From an uncultured bacterium (GTDB lineage: Bacteria; Bacillota; Clostridia; Lachnospirales; Lachnospiraceae), in assembly GCA_905215775.1 (NCBI GenBank), contig CAJMRM010000013.1, forward strand, positions 1-51,395: a stretch of 51,395 bases of DNA, read 5' to 3'. The translations under genes were made by a program, and so were the position numbers. Within the stretch, counting starts at the first letter, position 1. Every line of letters starts with the position of its first letter. The notes beneath the pieces are model-generated. The model had not been told where the DNA came from. It made no database searches and saw nothing but the letters and a program-made list of their open reading frames with translations. This document shows, in pieces, positions 8,198 through 16,400 of the stretch.

Positions 8198-9082
8198 TTA
8201 TTTTTCTCCGACGAAATTGGTGACCACGGCTCCGCCGATCATCAGCATAATGCCCAGAAGAACCGCCCAGACGGACAGGGAGGAAAGGGCGCCGAAGAGT
8301 CCGGTGTTGTAAAAGATGGCGAAGGGAGAGGCCAGCACTAGGCCCAGGATGGCCCCATAGGTCTGGACTCCGTACCGGTCAAACAGGAAGGAGATCAGAC
8401 GGGCAATGAGGACGATCCCCAGGAGGACACCGATGCCGAAGGGGGCTAACAGCAGGAAGCCATCCTTTAAGACCGCCAGGTCCATGGCCCTGAGTCCGTC
8501 TAAAAAGCCGGTGATGGTATTGATGATGCCGTAATAGTAGCCCAGCACCATAAGCATCATAGAGCCGGAGACGCCTGGGATCACCATGGTGGCGGAGGCC
8601 ACGATCCCCAGAACAAAGAGGATGGCCATGGTGGAGCCGTTGACCGGAAGTACCGCCAGGGTATCGCCGCCGGTTTTCAAAAGCGGCAGTCCTGCGGATG
8701 CGGCAAAGGCCAGCAGGAAGGCGAGGATGGCCCCGGCGCCCATTTTTCCGCTGCCAGAGGCTTTTTTTTCGTTCATGGCCCGCCAGAGGGCCGGAAGGCC
8801 GCCTAAGATCAGTCCCACAAAGGTCATGCAGGTGACGAAGGTGTGATGCTCCAGCAGATATTCGATGGCGTAGGTGAAGCCGGCAATGCCCAGTACGCAG
8901 CCTAAAAGAATGGGAGCCAGCAGGGACAGGCTTTCCTTCACATGCTTTGTAAAGCCGGAAATGCTGTTGATCAGCCGGTCGTAGATGCCGAATGAAACGG
9001 CCATGGTGCCTCCGGATACACCGGGGATCACGTTGGCGATGCCGATCATGACGCCTTTGATGATATTGAAAACAAATTCCAT
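8198..9082 (-). CDS. DUF368 membrane protein, probable undecaprenyl-phosphate translocase
   Basis: An integral membrane protein of 294 residues with about eight to nine hydrophobic segments. The family signature NVIPGVSGGTMAVSFGIYD is near the N terminus, and a second, inverted-repeat-like copy, MVIPGVSGSMMLMVLGYY, lies near residue 185. DUF368 proteins (PopT) are reported to return undecaprenyl phosphate across the membrane for reuse in cell-wall synthesis. The family call is firm; the function is taken from published family work. A strong promoter precedes it, and the purF-like gene downstream has its own promoter. Confidence 0.92.
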   Translation of the reverse strand: MEFVFNIIKGVMIGIANVIPGVSGGTMAVSFGIYDRLINSISGFTKHVKESLSLLAPILLGCVLGIAGFTYAIEYLLEHHTFVTCMTFVGLILGGLPALWRAMNEKKASGSGKMGAGAILAFLLAFAASAGLPLLKTGGDTLAVLPVNGSTMAILFVLGIVASATMVIPGVSGSMMLMVLGYYYGIINTITGFLDGLRAMDLAVLKDGFLLLAPFGIGVLLGIVLIARLISFLFDRYGVQTYGAILGLVLASPFAIFYNTGLFGALSSLSVWAVLLGIMLMIGGAVVTNFVGEK

Positions 9083-9107
9083 AATCTTCTCCTTCTTATT
9101 TAATATG

Positions 9108-9147
9108 GGGGCCGGGGATCCGGAAATGGGGTACGATCCCAGGGCCC
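9108..9147 (-). promoter_or_regulatory. Stable hairpin in the DUF368 leader
   Basis: On the minus strand GGGCC and GGGATC pair with GATCCC and GGCCC across a loop of about 14 nt. The structure lies between the predicted transcription start near 9156 and the ribosome-binding site. It has no U-run and does not cover the ribosome-binding site. A regulatory or stabilising role is possible but unproven. Confidence 0.4.
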
Positions 9148-9162
9148 AAGGTTCAGAAAGCT

Positions 9163-9191
9163 ATTATACATGAAAGGGGAGAGGCTTTCAA
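9163..9191 (-). promoter_or_regulatory. Strong promoter of the DUF368 gene
   Basis: On the minus strand TTGAAA (9191-9186) and a consensus TATAAT (9168-9163) are 17 bp apart. It is divergent from the metY promoter, whose -35 box starts 18 bp away. Confidence 0.8.
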
Positions 9192-9208
9192 GTGCCGCCT
9201 TAAAATCC

Positions 9209-9237
9209 TTGTATCCTTAGCGGAATTGTGATACACT
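9209..9237 (+). promoter_or_regulatory. Probable metY-cls promoter
   Basis: TTGTAT (9209-9214) and TACACT (9232-9237) are 17 bp apart. The leader to ATG 9316 is about 70 nt. I see no T-box, S-box or other known methionine-responsive riboswitch in it. Confidence 0.5.
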
Positions 9238-9315
9238 AACGTGTAAACCAACGCTGTCTCCGGCGTCCCGGGACGGCTGTGGACAAAAGAAACTGGCACC
9301 AGGAGGATAATCATC

Positions 9316-10596
9316 ATGGAAAAAAGAAATCATCATCCGGAAACGATCTGCATCCAGGCAGGCTGGGAGCCCGGAAACGGAGAGCCCAGGGTACTTCCTA
9401 TTTATCAGAGCACCACGTTTAAATACTCCAGCAGCGAGCAGATGGGACGTCTGTTTGATCTGGAGGAGGACGGATATTTTTATACGAGACTGGCCAACCC
9501 CACCAACGACGCGGTGGCGGAAAAGATCTGTGAGCTGGAGGGCGGTGTGGCCGCTATGCTGACCTCCTCCGGACAGGCCGCCAATTACTTTGCCGTTTTT
9601 AATATCTGCAGCGCCGGGGACCACATCGTAAGCGCCGCCACCATTTACGGAGGAACCTCCAACCTGTTTACGGTGACCATGAAAAAGCAGGGCATCGACG
9701 TGACCCTGGTGGATCCGGACGCGCCGGAGGAGGAGATCGAGAAGGCGTTCCGCCCCAATACAAAGGCCGTATTTGGAGAGACCATCGCCAATCCGGCTCT
9801 GGTGGTACTGGATATTGAAAAGTTTGCCCGTCTGGCCCATGGCCACGGGGTTCCCCTGATCGTGGACAACACCTTTGCCACCCCCATCAACTGCCGTCCC
9901 TTTGAGTGGGGAGCCGATATTGTGACCCACTCCACCACCAAATACATGGACGGCCATGCCATGACCGTGGGCGGCTGCATTGTGGACAGCGGAAACTTTG
10001 ACTGGAACGCCCACGCGGAAAAGTTCCCGGGACTCACGACCCCGGACGATTCCTACCACGGCGTAGTCTACACGGAAAAATTCGGAAAAAAGGCGTACAT
10101 CACCAAGGCCACGGCCCAGATGATGCGGGACCTGGGCTCCATTCAGGCCCCCATGAACGCCTTTTTGCTGAATGTCGGTCTGGAGACTCTGCACTTAAGG
10201 GTGCCCCGGCACTGCGAGAACGCCCAGAAGGTGGCGGAGTGGCTCGCCGCCAGAGAGGATGTGGCCTGGGTCAACTATCCTGGATTAAAGGACAATAAGT
10301 ACCATGCCCTGGCAGAAAAGTATATGCCCTCCGGAAGCTGCGGCGTGATCTCCTTTGGCTTAAAGGGGGGCCGGGAGGCAGCGGGAGCATTTATGGACAG
10401 GCTGAAGCTGGCGGCCATTGTGACCCATGTGGCGGATGCAAGAACGTGCGTTCTCCATCCCGCCAGCCATACCCACCGTCAGCTTTCCGATGAACAGCTG
10501 GTGGAGGCAGGAGTGGATCCGTCTCTGATCCGCCTGAGCGTGGGGATCGAGCATGCAGACGATATCATCGAGGATCTGAGACAGGCTCTGGAATAA
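9316..10596 (+). CDS. metY: O-acetylhomoserine sulfhydrylase (aminocarboxypropyltransferase)
   Basis: A cytoplasmic PLP enzyme of 426 residues in the Cys/Met metabolism family, making homocysteine from O-acetylhomoserine and sulfide. Visible features are the substrate and PLP segments QSTTF and YTRLANPTNDAVAEKI, the stacking and phosphate region TSSGQAAN, DNTFATP, the PLP lysine in HSTTKYMDGH, and the C-terminal RLSVGIEHADDII. The length suits MetY (about 430) better than the shorter MetB/MetC enzymes; methionine gamma-lyase remains a possible alternative. AGGAGG (9301-9306) lies 9 nt before ATG. The cls gene follows after 15 nt and probably shares the transcript. Confidence 0.9.
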   Translation: MEKRNHHPETICIQAGWEPGNGEPRVLPIYQSTTFKYSSSEQMGRLFDLEEDGYFYTRLANPTNDAVAEKICELEGGVAAMLTSSGQAANYFAVFNICSAGDHIVSAATIYGGTSNLFTVTMKKQGIDVTLVDPDAPEEEIEKAFRPNTKAVFGETIANPALVVLDIEKFARLAHGHGVPLIVDNTFATPINCRPFEWGADIVTHSTTKYMDGHAMTVGGCIVDSGNFDWNAHAEKFPGLTTPDDSYHGVVYTEKFGKKAYITKATAQMMRDLGSIQAPMNAFLLNVGLETLHLRVPRHCENAQKVAEWLAAREDVAWVNYPGLKDNKYHALAEKYMPSGSCGVISFGLKGGREAAGAFMDRLKLAAIVTHVADARTCVLHPASHTHRQLSDEQLVEAGVDPSLIRLSVGIEHADDIIEDLRQALE

Positions 10597-10611
10597 AAGG
10601 AAGGAGGCAGC

Positions 10612-12195
10612 ATGGTAGCAGAAGAGGTGAAGGGAAAGGGAAAGCGAGGGCTTTTAAGGATCGTATTCGGCCGTACCACGTTCTTTATCCTGTTCATGGC
10701 CCTGCAGATCGCCGTTCTGGCCTGGATCTATTTCTGGCTGGATGACCGGTATCAGGCCTACGGATACGGCGCCTTCGGGCTGGTCAGCGCGATCCTGGCC
10801 ATCCGGATCCTGAACGAAAAGCAGAACGCCAGCTTTAAGATGGCATGGCTGGTGCCGGTCCTGCTGTTTCCGGTATTTGGATGCTTGTTTTATATTTTTG
10901 TACAGCTGCAGATGGAGACAAAGATCCTGGCCAGGCGGATCGCGGATATCAAAGCCCGCACCCGGTCTTTTCTGAGCCAGAACGAGTCCATCGAGGCGAA
11001 GCTTATGAAGGAGAACCGGCGGAATGCAAACCTGAGCCGGTATCTGTCAGAGCGGGCGGGCTATCCCGTCTACGATAAAACAAACTTCAAATATTATCCC
11101 CTGGGCGACGACTTTTTCCCGGACCTTCTGGAGGAACTCCAGGCAGCAGAACGGTTCATATTCCTGGAATATTTCATCATCCAGCGTGGGGTGGTGTGGG
11201 ACAGCGTTCTTAAGATCCTGGAGGAGAAGGCGGCTGCCGGCGTGGATGTGCGTCTCCTTTATGACGGAATGAATTCCTTTTCCAATCTGCCCCATGACTA
11301 TCCGAAGGAGCTGGAGGCAAAGGGGATCCGCTGCAGGATCTTCAATCCCATCCGGCCGGCCATTTCCACCAGCCAGAACAACCGGGATCACAGAAAGATC
11401 CTGGTGGTCGACGGCCATACAGCCTTTACCGGAGGCGTCAATCTGGCGGACGAATACATCAACCGGAAGGTCCGGTTTGGCCACTGGAAGGACAATGCCA
11501 TCCGGCTGAAGGGAGAGGCGGTGAAGAGCTTCACGGTCATGTTTTTACAGATGTGGGGCGTCTGCACCTTCCGTCCGGAATACGACTTCGATTACGGGCC
11601 GTTTCTGGATACGGGCGACCATTTTCACAGCCCTTCCTTAAATATGGACGGCTACTCCATCCCATTTTCCGACAGCCCCCTGGACGGGGAGCCGGTGGGC
11701 CACCAGGTCTATCTGGATATCATCTACCAGGCCAGACGGTATGTATACATTATGACGCCGTATCTGATTCTGGACGACGACATGGTGACGGCCCTCACCT
11801 ATGCGGCCAAGCGCGGGGTGGACACGGTCATCGTCATGCCCCATATCCCGGATAAAAAATATGCCTTTATGCTGGCCCATTCCTATTATCCGGAGCTCAT
11901 GGAGGCGGGTGTGAAGATCTACGAGTATCTGCCGGGCTTTGTCCACTCCAAAACCTTTGTCAGTGACGACGAAAAGGCGGTGGTGGGATCCATCAACATG
12001 GATTTCCGGAGCCAGTATCTGAATTTCGAATGCGCCGTGTATATCTATAAGAATCCGGTGGTCCGGGACATCCGGAACGATTTCGACGAAACACTGAAAA
12101 AGTGCGTCCGCATGTCTATGGAGGCCTACGGGTCCCTGCCGCTGATGCACCGGTTTCTGGGAAGAACGCTGCGGCTCATTGCGCCGCTTATGTAA
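10612..12195 (+). CDS. cls: Cardiolipin synthase
   Basis: A membrane enzyme of 527 residues that joins phosphatidylglycerol molecules into cardiolipin. Two or three hydrophobic segments lie in residues 20-100. Two phospholipase-D motifs follow, HRKILVVD with downstream GGVN and HSKTFVSD with GSINMD, both with the HxKxxxxD residues. The length is typical of bacterial Cls. A strong ribosome-binding site (AAGGAGG, 10600-10606) precedes ATG 10612, and a terminator follows. The link with metY is probably only shared transcription. Confidence 0.94.
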   Translation: MVAEEVKGKGKRGLLRIVFGRTTFFILFMALQIAVLAWIYFWLDDRYQAYGYGAFGLVSAILAIRILNEKQNASFKMAWLVPVLLFPVFGCLFYIFVQLQMETKILARRIADIKARTRSFLSQNESIEAKLMKENRRNANLSRYLSERAGYPVYDKTNFKYYPLGDDFFPDLLEELQAAERFIFLEYFIIQRGVVWDSVLKILEEKAAAGVDVRLLYDGMNSFSNLPHDYPKELEAKGIRCRIFNPIRPAISTSQNNRDHRKILVVDGHTAFTGGVNLADEYINRKVRFGHWKDNAIRLKGEAVKSFTVMFLQMWGVCTFRPEYDFDYGPFLDTGDHFHSPSLNMDGYSIPFSDSPLDGEPVGHQVYLDIIYQARRYVYIMTPYLILDDDMVTALTYAAKRGVDTVIVMPHIPDKKYAFMLAHSYYPELMEAGVKIYEYLPGFVHSKTFVSDDEKAVVGSINMDFRSQYLNFECAVYIYKNPVVRDIRNDFDETLKKCVRMSMEAYGSLPLMHRFLGRTLRLIAPLM

Positions 12196-12229
12196 GAGCT
12201 GGAGGATCGGAGCGCTTCTCCATACAGAA

Positions 12230-12269
12230 AGGCCGCTGGGAGCAAAATGTTCCCGGCGGTCTTTTTTTT
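12230..12269 (+). terminator. Intrinsic terminator of metY-cls
   Basis: AGGCCGCTGGGA pairs with TCCCGGCGGTCT with two G-U pairs and a GCAAAATGT loop. A run of eight T follows. Confidence 0.9.
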
Positions 12270-12295
12270 GTTCCTGGGAACGATAAAGCTCCCGG

Positions 12296-12586
12296 CTATT
12301 CGGGATCCATATTTCCAAAGAAGGCATCCCGTCCTTTATATTCGCTTTTAATAATTTCATACATATCTTCCGGGCTTTCTTTGCATCCGTTTTTCAGCCA
12401 AAGCTTTATGGTCTGCGTTATGCCTGCCTTGAAAAACTCCATATGATACTCAACGAATTTATTTTGAAAGTGCGTCCGCGCAAGGCCGGCATCATAGGCA
12501 ATAATTTTATATTGAGCTTGAACGAAGCCGATTTCTCCTTGCTGGTACTTCCTGATCATTTCGATTTTTTCTTCTGCGTTTAGTTT
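12296..12586 (-). pseudogene. Remnant of a TetR/AcrR-type regulator (C-terminal part only)
   Basis: The minus frame encodes KLNAEEKIEMIRK followed by a helical stretch ending FFKAGITQTIKLWLKNGCKE and SPEDMYEIIKSEYKG. This closely resembles the ligand-binding C-terminal half of TetR-family proteins in clostridia. The frame meets a TAA at 12584-12586 and nothing resembling the helix-turn-helix is encoded upstream in any minus frame. The first in-frame ATG (12559) has no ribosome-binding site. The stretch is more AT-rich than its neighbours. The former regulator was divergent from the exporter operon at 12771, so it may once have controlled it (inference). A small expressed protein of 87 residues cannot be fully excluded. 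Confidence 0.65.
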
Positions 12587-12770
12587 GCTTTATGATGACA
12601 ATTTGTTTTTTCACTGTCTCTCATAAAGGGAGCAGATCACAGAAAAATCACAAAAAGTTCAAAAAAACCGGCGTTTCCTTCACAGATTCAACACATTCAT
12701 CTGGTAAAGTTTAGCTGCTTTTATAAAGTTTTATTTATGATTATAAAAGAAATATAAAAGGAGAGATCAT
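12587..12770. other. AT-rich intergenic region before the SLH/exporter operon
   Basis: Together with the TetR remnant this makes a 575-bp stretch between cls and the SLH gene without an intact gene. It must hold the operon promoter. Several AT-rich hexamers are present (TAAAGT near 12705, TATAAA near 12722 and 12742), but none has a convincing -35 partner at 16-18 bp. AAAAGGAGAG (12757-12766) is the ribosome-binding site of the SLH gene. Confidence 0.5.
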
Positions 12771-13865
12771 ATGAACCGAGGGAAAGCGATGGCGGTGCTG
12801 GCGGCTGTATGCGCCGTGTCGGCGGGAATGAGCGCGACGGTCTACGGAGCGGAAAGCACCTTTGAAATGAAGAGGAAGGTGGTAAGCCTTCTGGGGATCC
12901 TGACCACCAGCGATCGGAACGCGGAAGTGACCAGGGAAGAATTTGCCGGGATGCTGGTGAAGGCCTCTTCCCAGAGGAAGAATTACGGAGCTGCGGTTTC
13001 CGGGGCCGTGTTTGCGGATGTGCCCGCAGACAGCCAGTACGCCGCCGCGATCCGCACGGCCTCTGCCAACGAATGGATGAGCGGTTTCCTGGGCGGTGTT
13101 TTTAAGCCGGAGGAGCCGGTGACCATGAAGGACGCGGCCAAGGGCGTCCTGGGGCTCCTGGGTTATACCAATGAGGATTTTTCCGGAAACCTGATTGGAA
13201 ATCGGATGGCGGAATTTTCGTCCCTGTCCCTGGATTCCGGCATATTCCGGGAACAGAACGAGGTTCTCACCAGAGAGGACTGCATCCATCTTTTTTATAA
13301 CCTGATGAAGGCTCAGATGAAGGAGGGAGGGCAGTATGGCGCCAAGGTGTTCGGCCTGACCTACAATTCCGATGGGGAAGTGAATACTTCTTCGATCCTG
13401 GACAACAGCCTAAAGGGGCCGAAGCTTCTGGATCAGGCCAGCCGGAACCTGAAGCATCTGGTGCCCTTCTCCCTGGATAAGGCGGTGATGTTCCTGAACG
13501 GGGAGTCCTCGGATGAAGGGGAGATCAATGATTACGCCACGGTGATCTACTACCATGAGGAGACGAAAACGATCTTTGCCTACTCCAGCGACGGGGAGAA
13601 CAAAGGTGCCACCGATGGGCGCATCAAGGCGATCTATTATTCGGCATCGGATCCCTTTACGCCGGTTTCGGTGGTGCTGGATTCCCATGACCAGGAGAAT
13701 TCGGAGGACGGGGATGTGTTTGCCATAAGCGGCTCTGAGCTCCAGTACCTGTTTTCTGTGTACGGAGATTACGGCGTTGGCGACGATGTGGCCATCGTGT
13801 GGGAGAAGAGCGGAACAGAAGAGAATCCGGCGTACACAGTGGTGGACGTTGTGGGAGATGAATAA
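12771..13865 (+). CDS. Secreted S-layer-homology (SLH) domain protein
   Basis: A protein of 364 residues with a signal peptide (basic N terminus, hydrophobic core, likely cut near residue 27). Degenerate SLH repeats follow to about residue 185; the clearest contains FADVPADSQYAAAIRTASANEW and EPVTMKDAAKGVLGLLGY, and parts of two others contain VTREEFAGMLVK and LTREDCIHLFYNLM. The remaining 180 residues are of unknown fold. SLH domains bind wall polymers outside the membrane. The gene lies 17 nt before the membrane fusion protein gene and should be co-transcribed with the exporter, so it may fasten that complex to the wall (inference). Confidence 0.82.
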   Translation: MNRGKAMAVLAAVCAVSAGMSATVYGAESTFEMKRKVVSLLGILTTSDRNAEVTREEFAGMLVKASSQRKNYGAAVSGAVFADVPADSQYAAAIRTASANEWMSGFLGGVFKPEEPVTMKDAAKGVLGLLGYTNEDFSGNLIGNRMAEFSSLSLDSGIFREQNEVLTREDCIHLFYNLMKAQMKEGGQYGAKVFGLTYNSDGEVNTSSILDNSLKGPKLLDQASRNLKHLVPFSLDKAVMFLNGESSDEGEINDYATVIYYHEETKTIFAYSSDGENKGATDGRIKAIYYSASDPFTPVSVVLDSHDQENSEDGDVFAISGSELQYLFSVYGDYGVGDDVAIVWEKSGTEENPAYTVVDVVGDE

Positions 13866-13882
13866 AAGGAGCGGTCAGGAGT

Positions 13883-15655
13883 ATGGAAGAAAAGAAAGCA
13901 GTCAGAAGGAGAAAAAAGAAAAAGGGGCTCAAAACGGCAGTTATCCTGGCGGTCCTGCTGGCAGCCGGGGCCGGGGGAGCCATTTTCTGGAAAATGAAGA
14001 AGGAGGAGCGCGCTTCGGCGTCGGCAGGAAAGGTACAGACGGCAACGGCTGCGGTCATGGACATCACCTCAGAGCTGACCGCGTCCAGCTCCCTGTCGCC
14101 CAAGGATACGTATGAGGTCACCTCCCTGGTGGAGGGCGAGGTGCTGGAGGCGCTGTTCGAGGAGGGGGACGTGGTGGAAAAGGATCAGGTCTTATACCGG
14201 ATCGACGCGTCCTCCATGGATTCGGACCTGAGCTCTGCGGAAACCAGCCTTTTAAGGGCCAGGGAAAGCCAGCAGTCAGCCCAGGAGGAATATGAAGAGG
14301 CATCCGGGGAGCTTTCGGGAAACACATATAAGGCATCCACTTCCGGCTATGTAAAGACGCTTTACATTAAGGAAGGCGATAAGATTTCCGGCGGAACGAA
14401 AATCGCAGATATTTATGACGATTCGGTGATGAAGCTGACCGTTCCCTTCCTTTCGGCCGAGGCGGACCAGATCTCTGCCGGCAGCCCGGCGATCCTGGTC
14501 CTGGAGGATACGGGAGAGGAGCTCCAGGGTACGGTCACCATGGTCAGCAGCATGGAAGAGACCCTGTCCGGCGGCCGTCTTGTGAAGGCCGTGACCGTGG
14601 AGGCAGAAAACCCCGGCGGTCTTACGGCCCTGACCCAGGCCACGGCTTCGGTGGGAGGCGTTTCCAGCTGTGAGGCGGGGACCTTTGTACCCAGAACGGA
14701 AACGACTCTGAGCGCAGAGCTTTCCGGTCAGGGAAGCCTTGAGGTGGAGGCTCTGCTGGTTTCGGAGGGCACTTACGTGGAGGACAGTACCGCCTTCTTT
14801 AAGGCCACGGACCAGTCGGCAGAAAAATACATAAAGACCTTTAAGGATGCCCTGGAGGCTGCTGGAGACAACGTGGAAAATGCGGAAAATAAGCTGGGAA
14901 ACACACAGGATACCATTGGCGATTATACCATTACGGCCCCGATCTCCGGAACCGTCATCACGAAAAACGTCAAAGCGGGAGATAAGGTCACCAAAGGGAG
15001 CAGCGGAAATACAGTCATGGCTGTGATCTATGACCTGTCGGCCATGACCCTGTCCATGTCGGTGGATGAGCTGGATGTGGGAAGCGTCAAGGCCGGCCAG
15101 ACAGTGGAGATCACCGCCGATGCTGCGGAGGGCGAGACCTTTACCGGCACAGTTACCAACGTAAGCCTGGAGGGAAGCTATTCCAACGGTGTAACCAACT
15201 ACCCTGTGACAGTGACCATGGATGAAACCGGGGATCTGCTTCCGGGAATGAATGTGGATGCCACCATTATCCTGGACAGCGCCCAGGACGCCCTCTGTAT
15301 CCCGGCCGGAGCCCTCATGCGCGGGAACCGGGTGTACGTGAAAAAGGATACGGCTTCCGGTCAGACAGACCAGGCGGCTCCGGCGGAGGAGGGCGCGGAA
15401 AGCTCCGGGGAGACTGCAGCCAGCCGGTCCGGCGTTCCAGAGGGCTTTGAGGCCGTCCAGGTGGAGACCGGGATCGTCAGCGACGATTACGTCCAGATCC
15501 TTTCGGGTCTTTCCGAAGGGGACGAGGTCTATGTGGATCCCGACTCCGGATCTGGAAGCGGTATGGCAATGACGATGATGGGACCGGGCAGTATGGGCGG
15601 CGGCCCTGGAAACGGAGGCATGGGCGGAGGCCCCGGCGGAGGTCCCAGACAGTAA
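13883..15655 (+). CDS. HlyD/MacA-type membrane fusion protein with two tandem adaptor modules
   Basis: The protein has 590 residues with a basic N terminus and one membrane anchor (about 16-37). Module 1 (about 58-265) has split lipoyl-like halves around a short coiled coil and a barrel domain. Module 2 (about 268-470) repeats the plan: YKASTSGYVKTLYIKEGDKI of module 1 aligns with YTITAPISGTVITKNVKAGD of module 2. Barrel segments ELQGTVTMVSS and TFTGTVTNVSL also match. The tail is rich in Gly, Met and Pro. MacA-like adaptors normally carry one such module. With the ATPase and permease downstream it should form a MacAB-like exporter in the membrane; the substrate is unknown. Confidence 0.85.
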   Translation: MEEKKAVRRRKKKKGLKTAVILAVLLAAGAGGAIFWKMKKEERASASAGKVQTATAAVMDITSELTASSSLSPKDTYEVTSLVEGEVLEALFEEGDVVEKDQVLYRIDASSMDSDLSSAETSLLRARESQQSAQEEYEEASGELSGNTYKASTSGYVKTLYIKEGDKISGGTKIADIYDDSVMKLTVPFLSAEADQISAGSPAILVLEDTGEELQGTVTMVSSMEETLSGGRLVKAVTVEAENPGGLTALTQATASVGGVSSCEAGTFVPRTETTLSAELSGQGSLEVEALLVSEGTYVEDSTAFFKATDQSAEKYIKTFKDALEAAGDNVENAENKLGNTQDTIGDYTITAPISGTVITKNVKAGDKVTKGSSGNTVMAVIYDLSAMTLSMSVDELDVGSVKAGQTVEITADAAEGETFTGTVTNVSLEGSYSNGVTNYPVTVTMDETGDLLPGMNVDATIILDSAQDALCIPAGALMRGNRVYVKKDTASGQTDQAAPAEEGAESSGETAASRSGVPEGFEAVQVETGIVSDDYVQILSGLSEGDEVYVDPDSGSGSGMAMTMMGPGSMGGGPGNGGMGGGPGGGPRQ

Positions 15656-15671
15656 GGAGGGGGAATGATCC

Positions 15672-16400
15672 ATGGAAAAAGAGGGAAAAACGGAAAAGAC
15701 GCCCCTGATCCAGCTGAGAGATATCTATAAGGTCTACCAGATGGGGGACGAGGAGGTACGGGCCAACGACGGGATCTCCCTGACCATCGGAAAGGGGGAA
15801 TTCGTGGCCATTGTGGGAAAATCCGGCAGCGGAAAATCCACGCTGATGAACATTATCGGAGCCCTGGACGTCCCTACGGAAGGAGAGTATCTGCTGGAGG
15901 GACAGGATGTCAGCGATATGACCGACAACCAGCTGGCCCAGATCCGGAATACCATGATCGGCTTTGTATTCCAGCAGTATAATCTGCTGCCAAAGCTGAA
16001 TCTCCTGGAGAATGTGGAGCTTCCCCTTCTTTATGCGGGTATGGATCCCTGGGACCGGAGAGAACGGGCCATGGAATCCCTGGACCGGGTGGGCTTGAAG
16101 GAAAAGTGGAGGAGCTTTCCAAAGCAGCTTTCCGGCGGCCAGCAGCAGAGGGTCTCCATCGCCAGGGCTCTGGCGGGGGATCCGTCCCTGATCCTGGCCG
16201 ACGAGCCCACAGGTGCCCTGGACTCCAAAACCGGCCGGGAGGTGCTGGATTTTTTAAAGAAGCTTAACCGGGAGGGAAACACCATCGTTATGATCACCCA
16301 CGACAGCTCCATTGCCCTGGAGGCGGAGCGGGTGGTGCGGATCATGGATGGCAGGATCAATTTTGACGGGGATGTGAAAGAATATGCTGCAATCATTTAA
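15672..16400 (+). CDS. ABC exporter ATP-binding protein (MacB/LolD type)
   Basis: A cytoplasmic ATPase of 242 residues. It has Walker A GKSGSGKST, the Q-loop FVFQQYNLLPKL, the full signature LSGGQQQRVSIARAL, Walker B LILADEPTGALD and the switch histidine in MITHD. This set is characteristic of the MacB/LolD/FtsE group. AAGGAGGGGG precedes ATG 15672. The end overlaps the permease gene by 17 bp. Confidence 0.95.
   Translation: MEKEGKTEKTPLIQLRDIYKVYQMGDEEVRANDGISLTIGKGEFVAIVGKSGSGKSTLMNIIGALDVPTEGEYLLEGQDVSDMTDNQLAQIRNTMIGFVFQQYNLLPKLNLLENVELPLLYAGMDPWDRRERAMESLDRVGLKEKWRSFPKQLSGGQQQRVSIARALAGDPSLILADEPTGALDSKTGREVLDFLKKLNREGNTIVMITHDSSIALEAERVVRIMDGRINFDGDVKEYAAII

Noticed and set aside
14276..15673. 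Long minus-strand open frame (465 codons) opposite the membrane fusion protein gene
   Set aside because: It mirrors the codon bias of the sense gene, lacks any recognisable domain and ribosome-binding site, and covers a clearly real gene.
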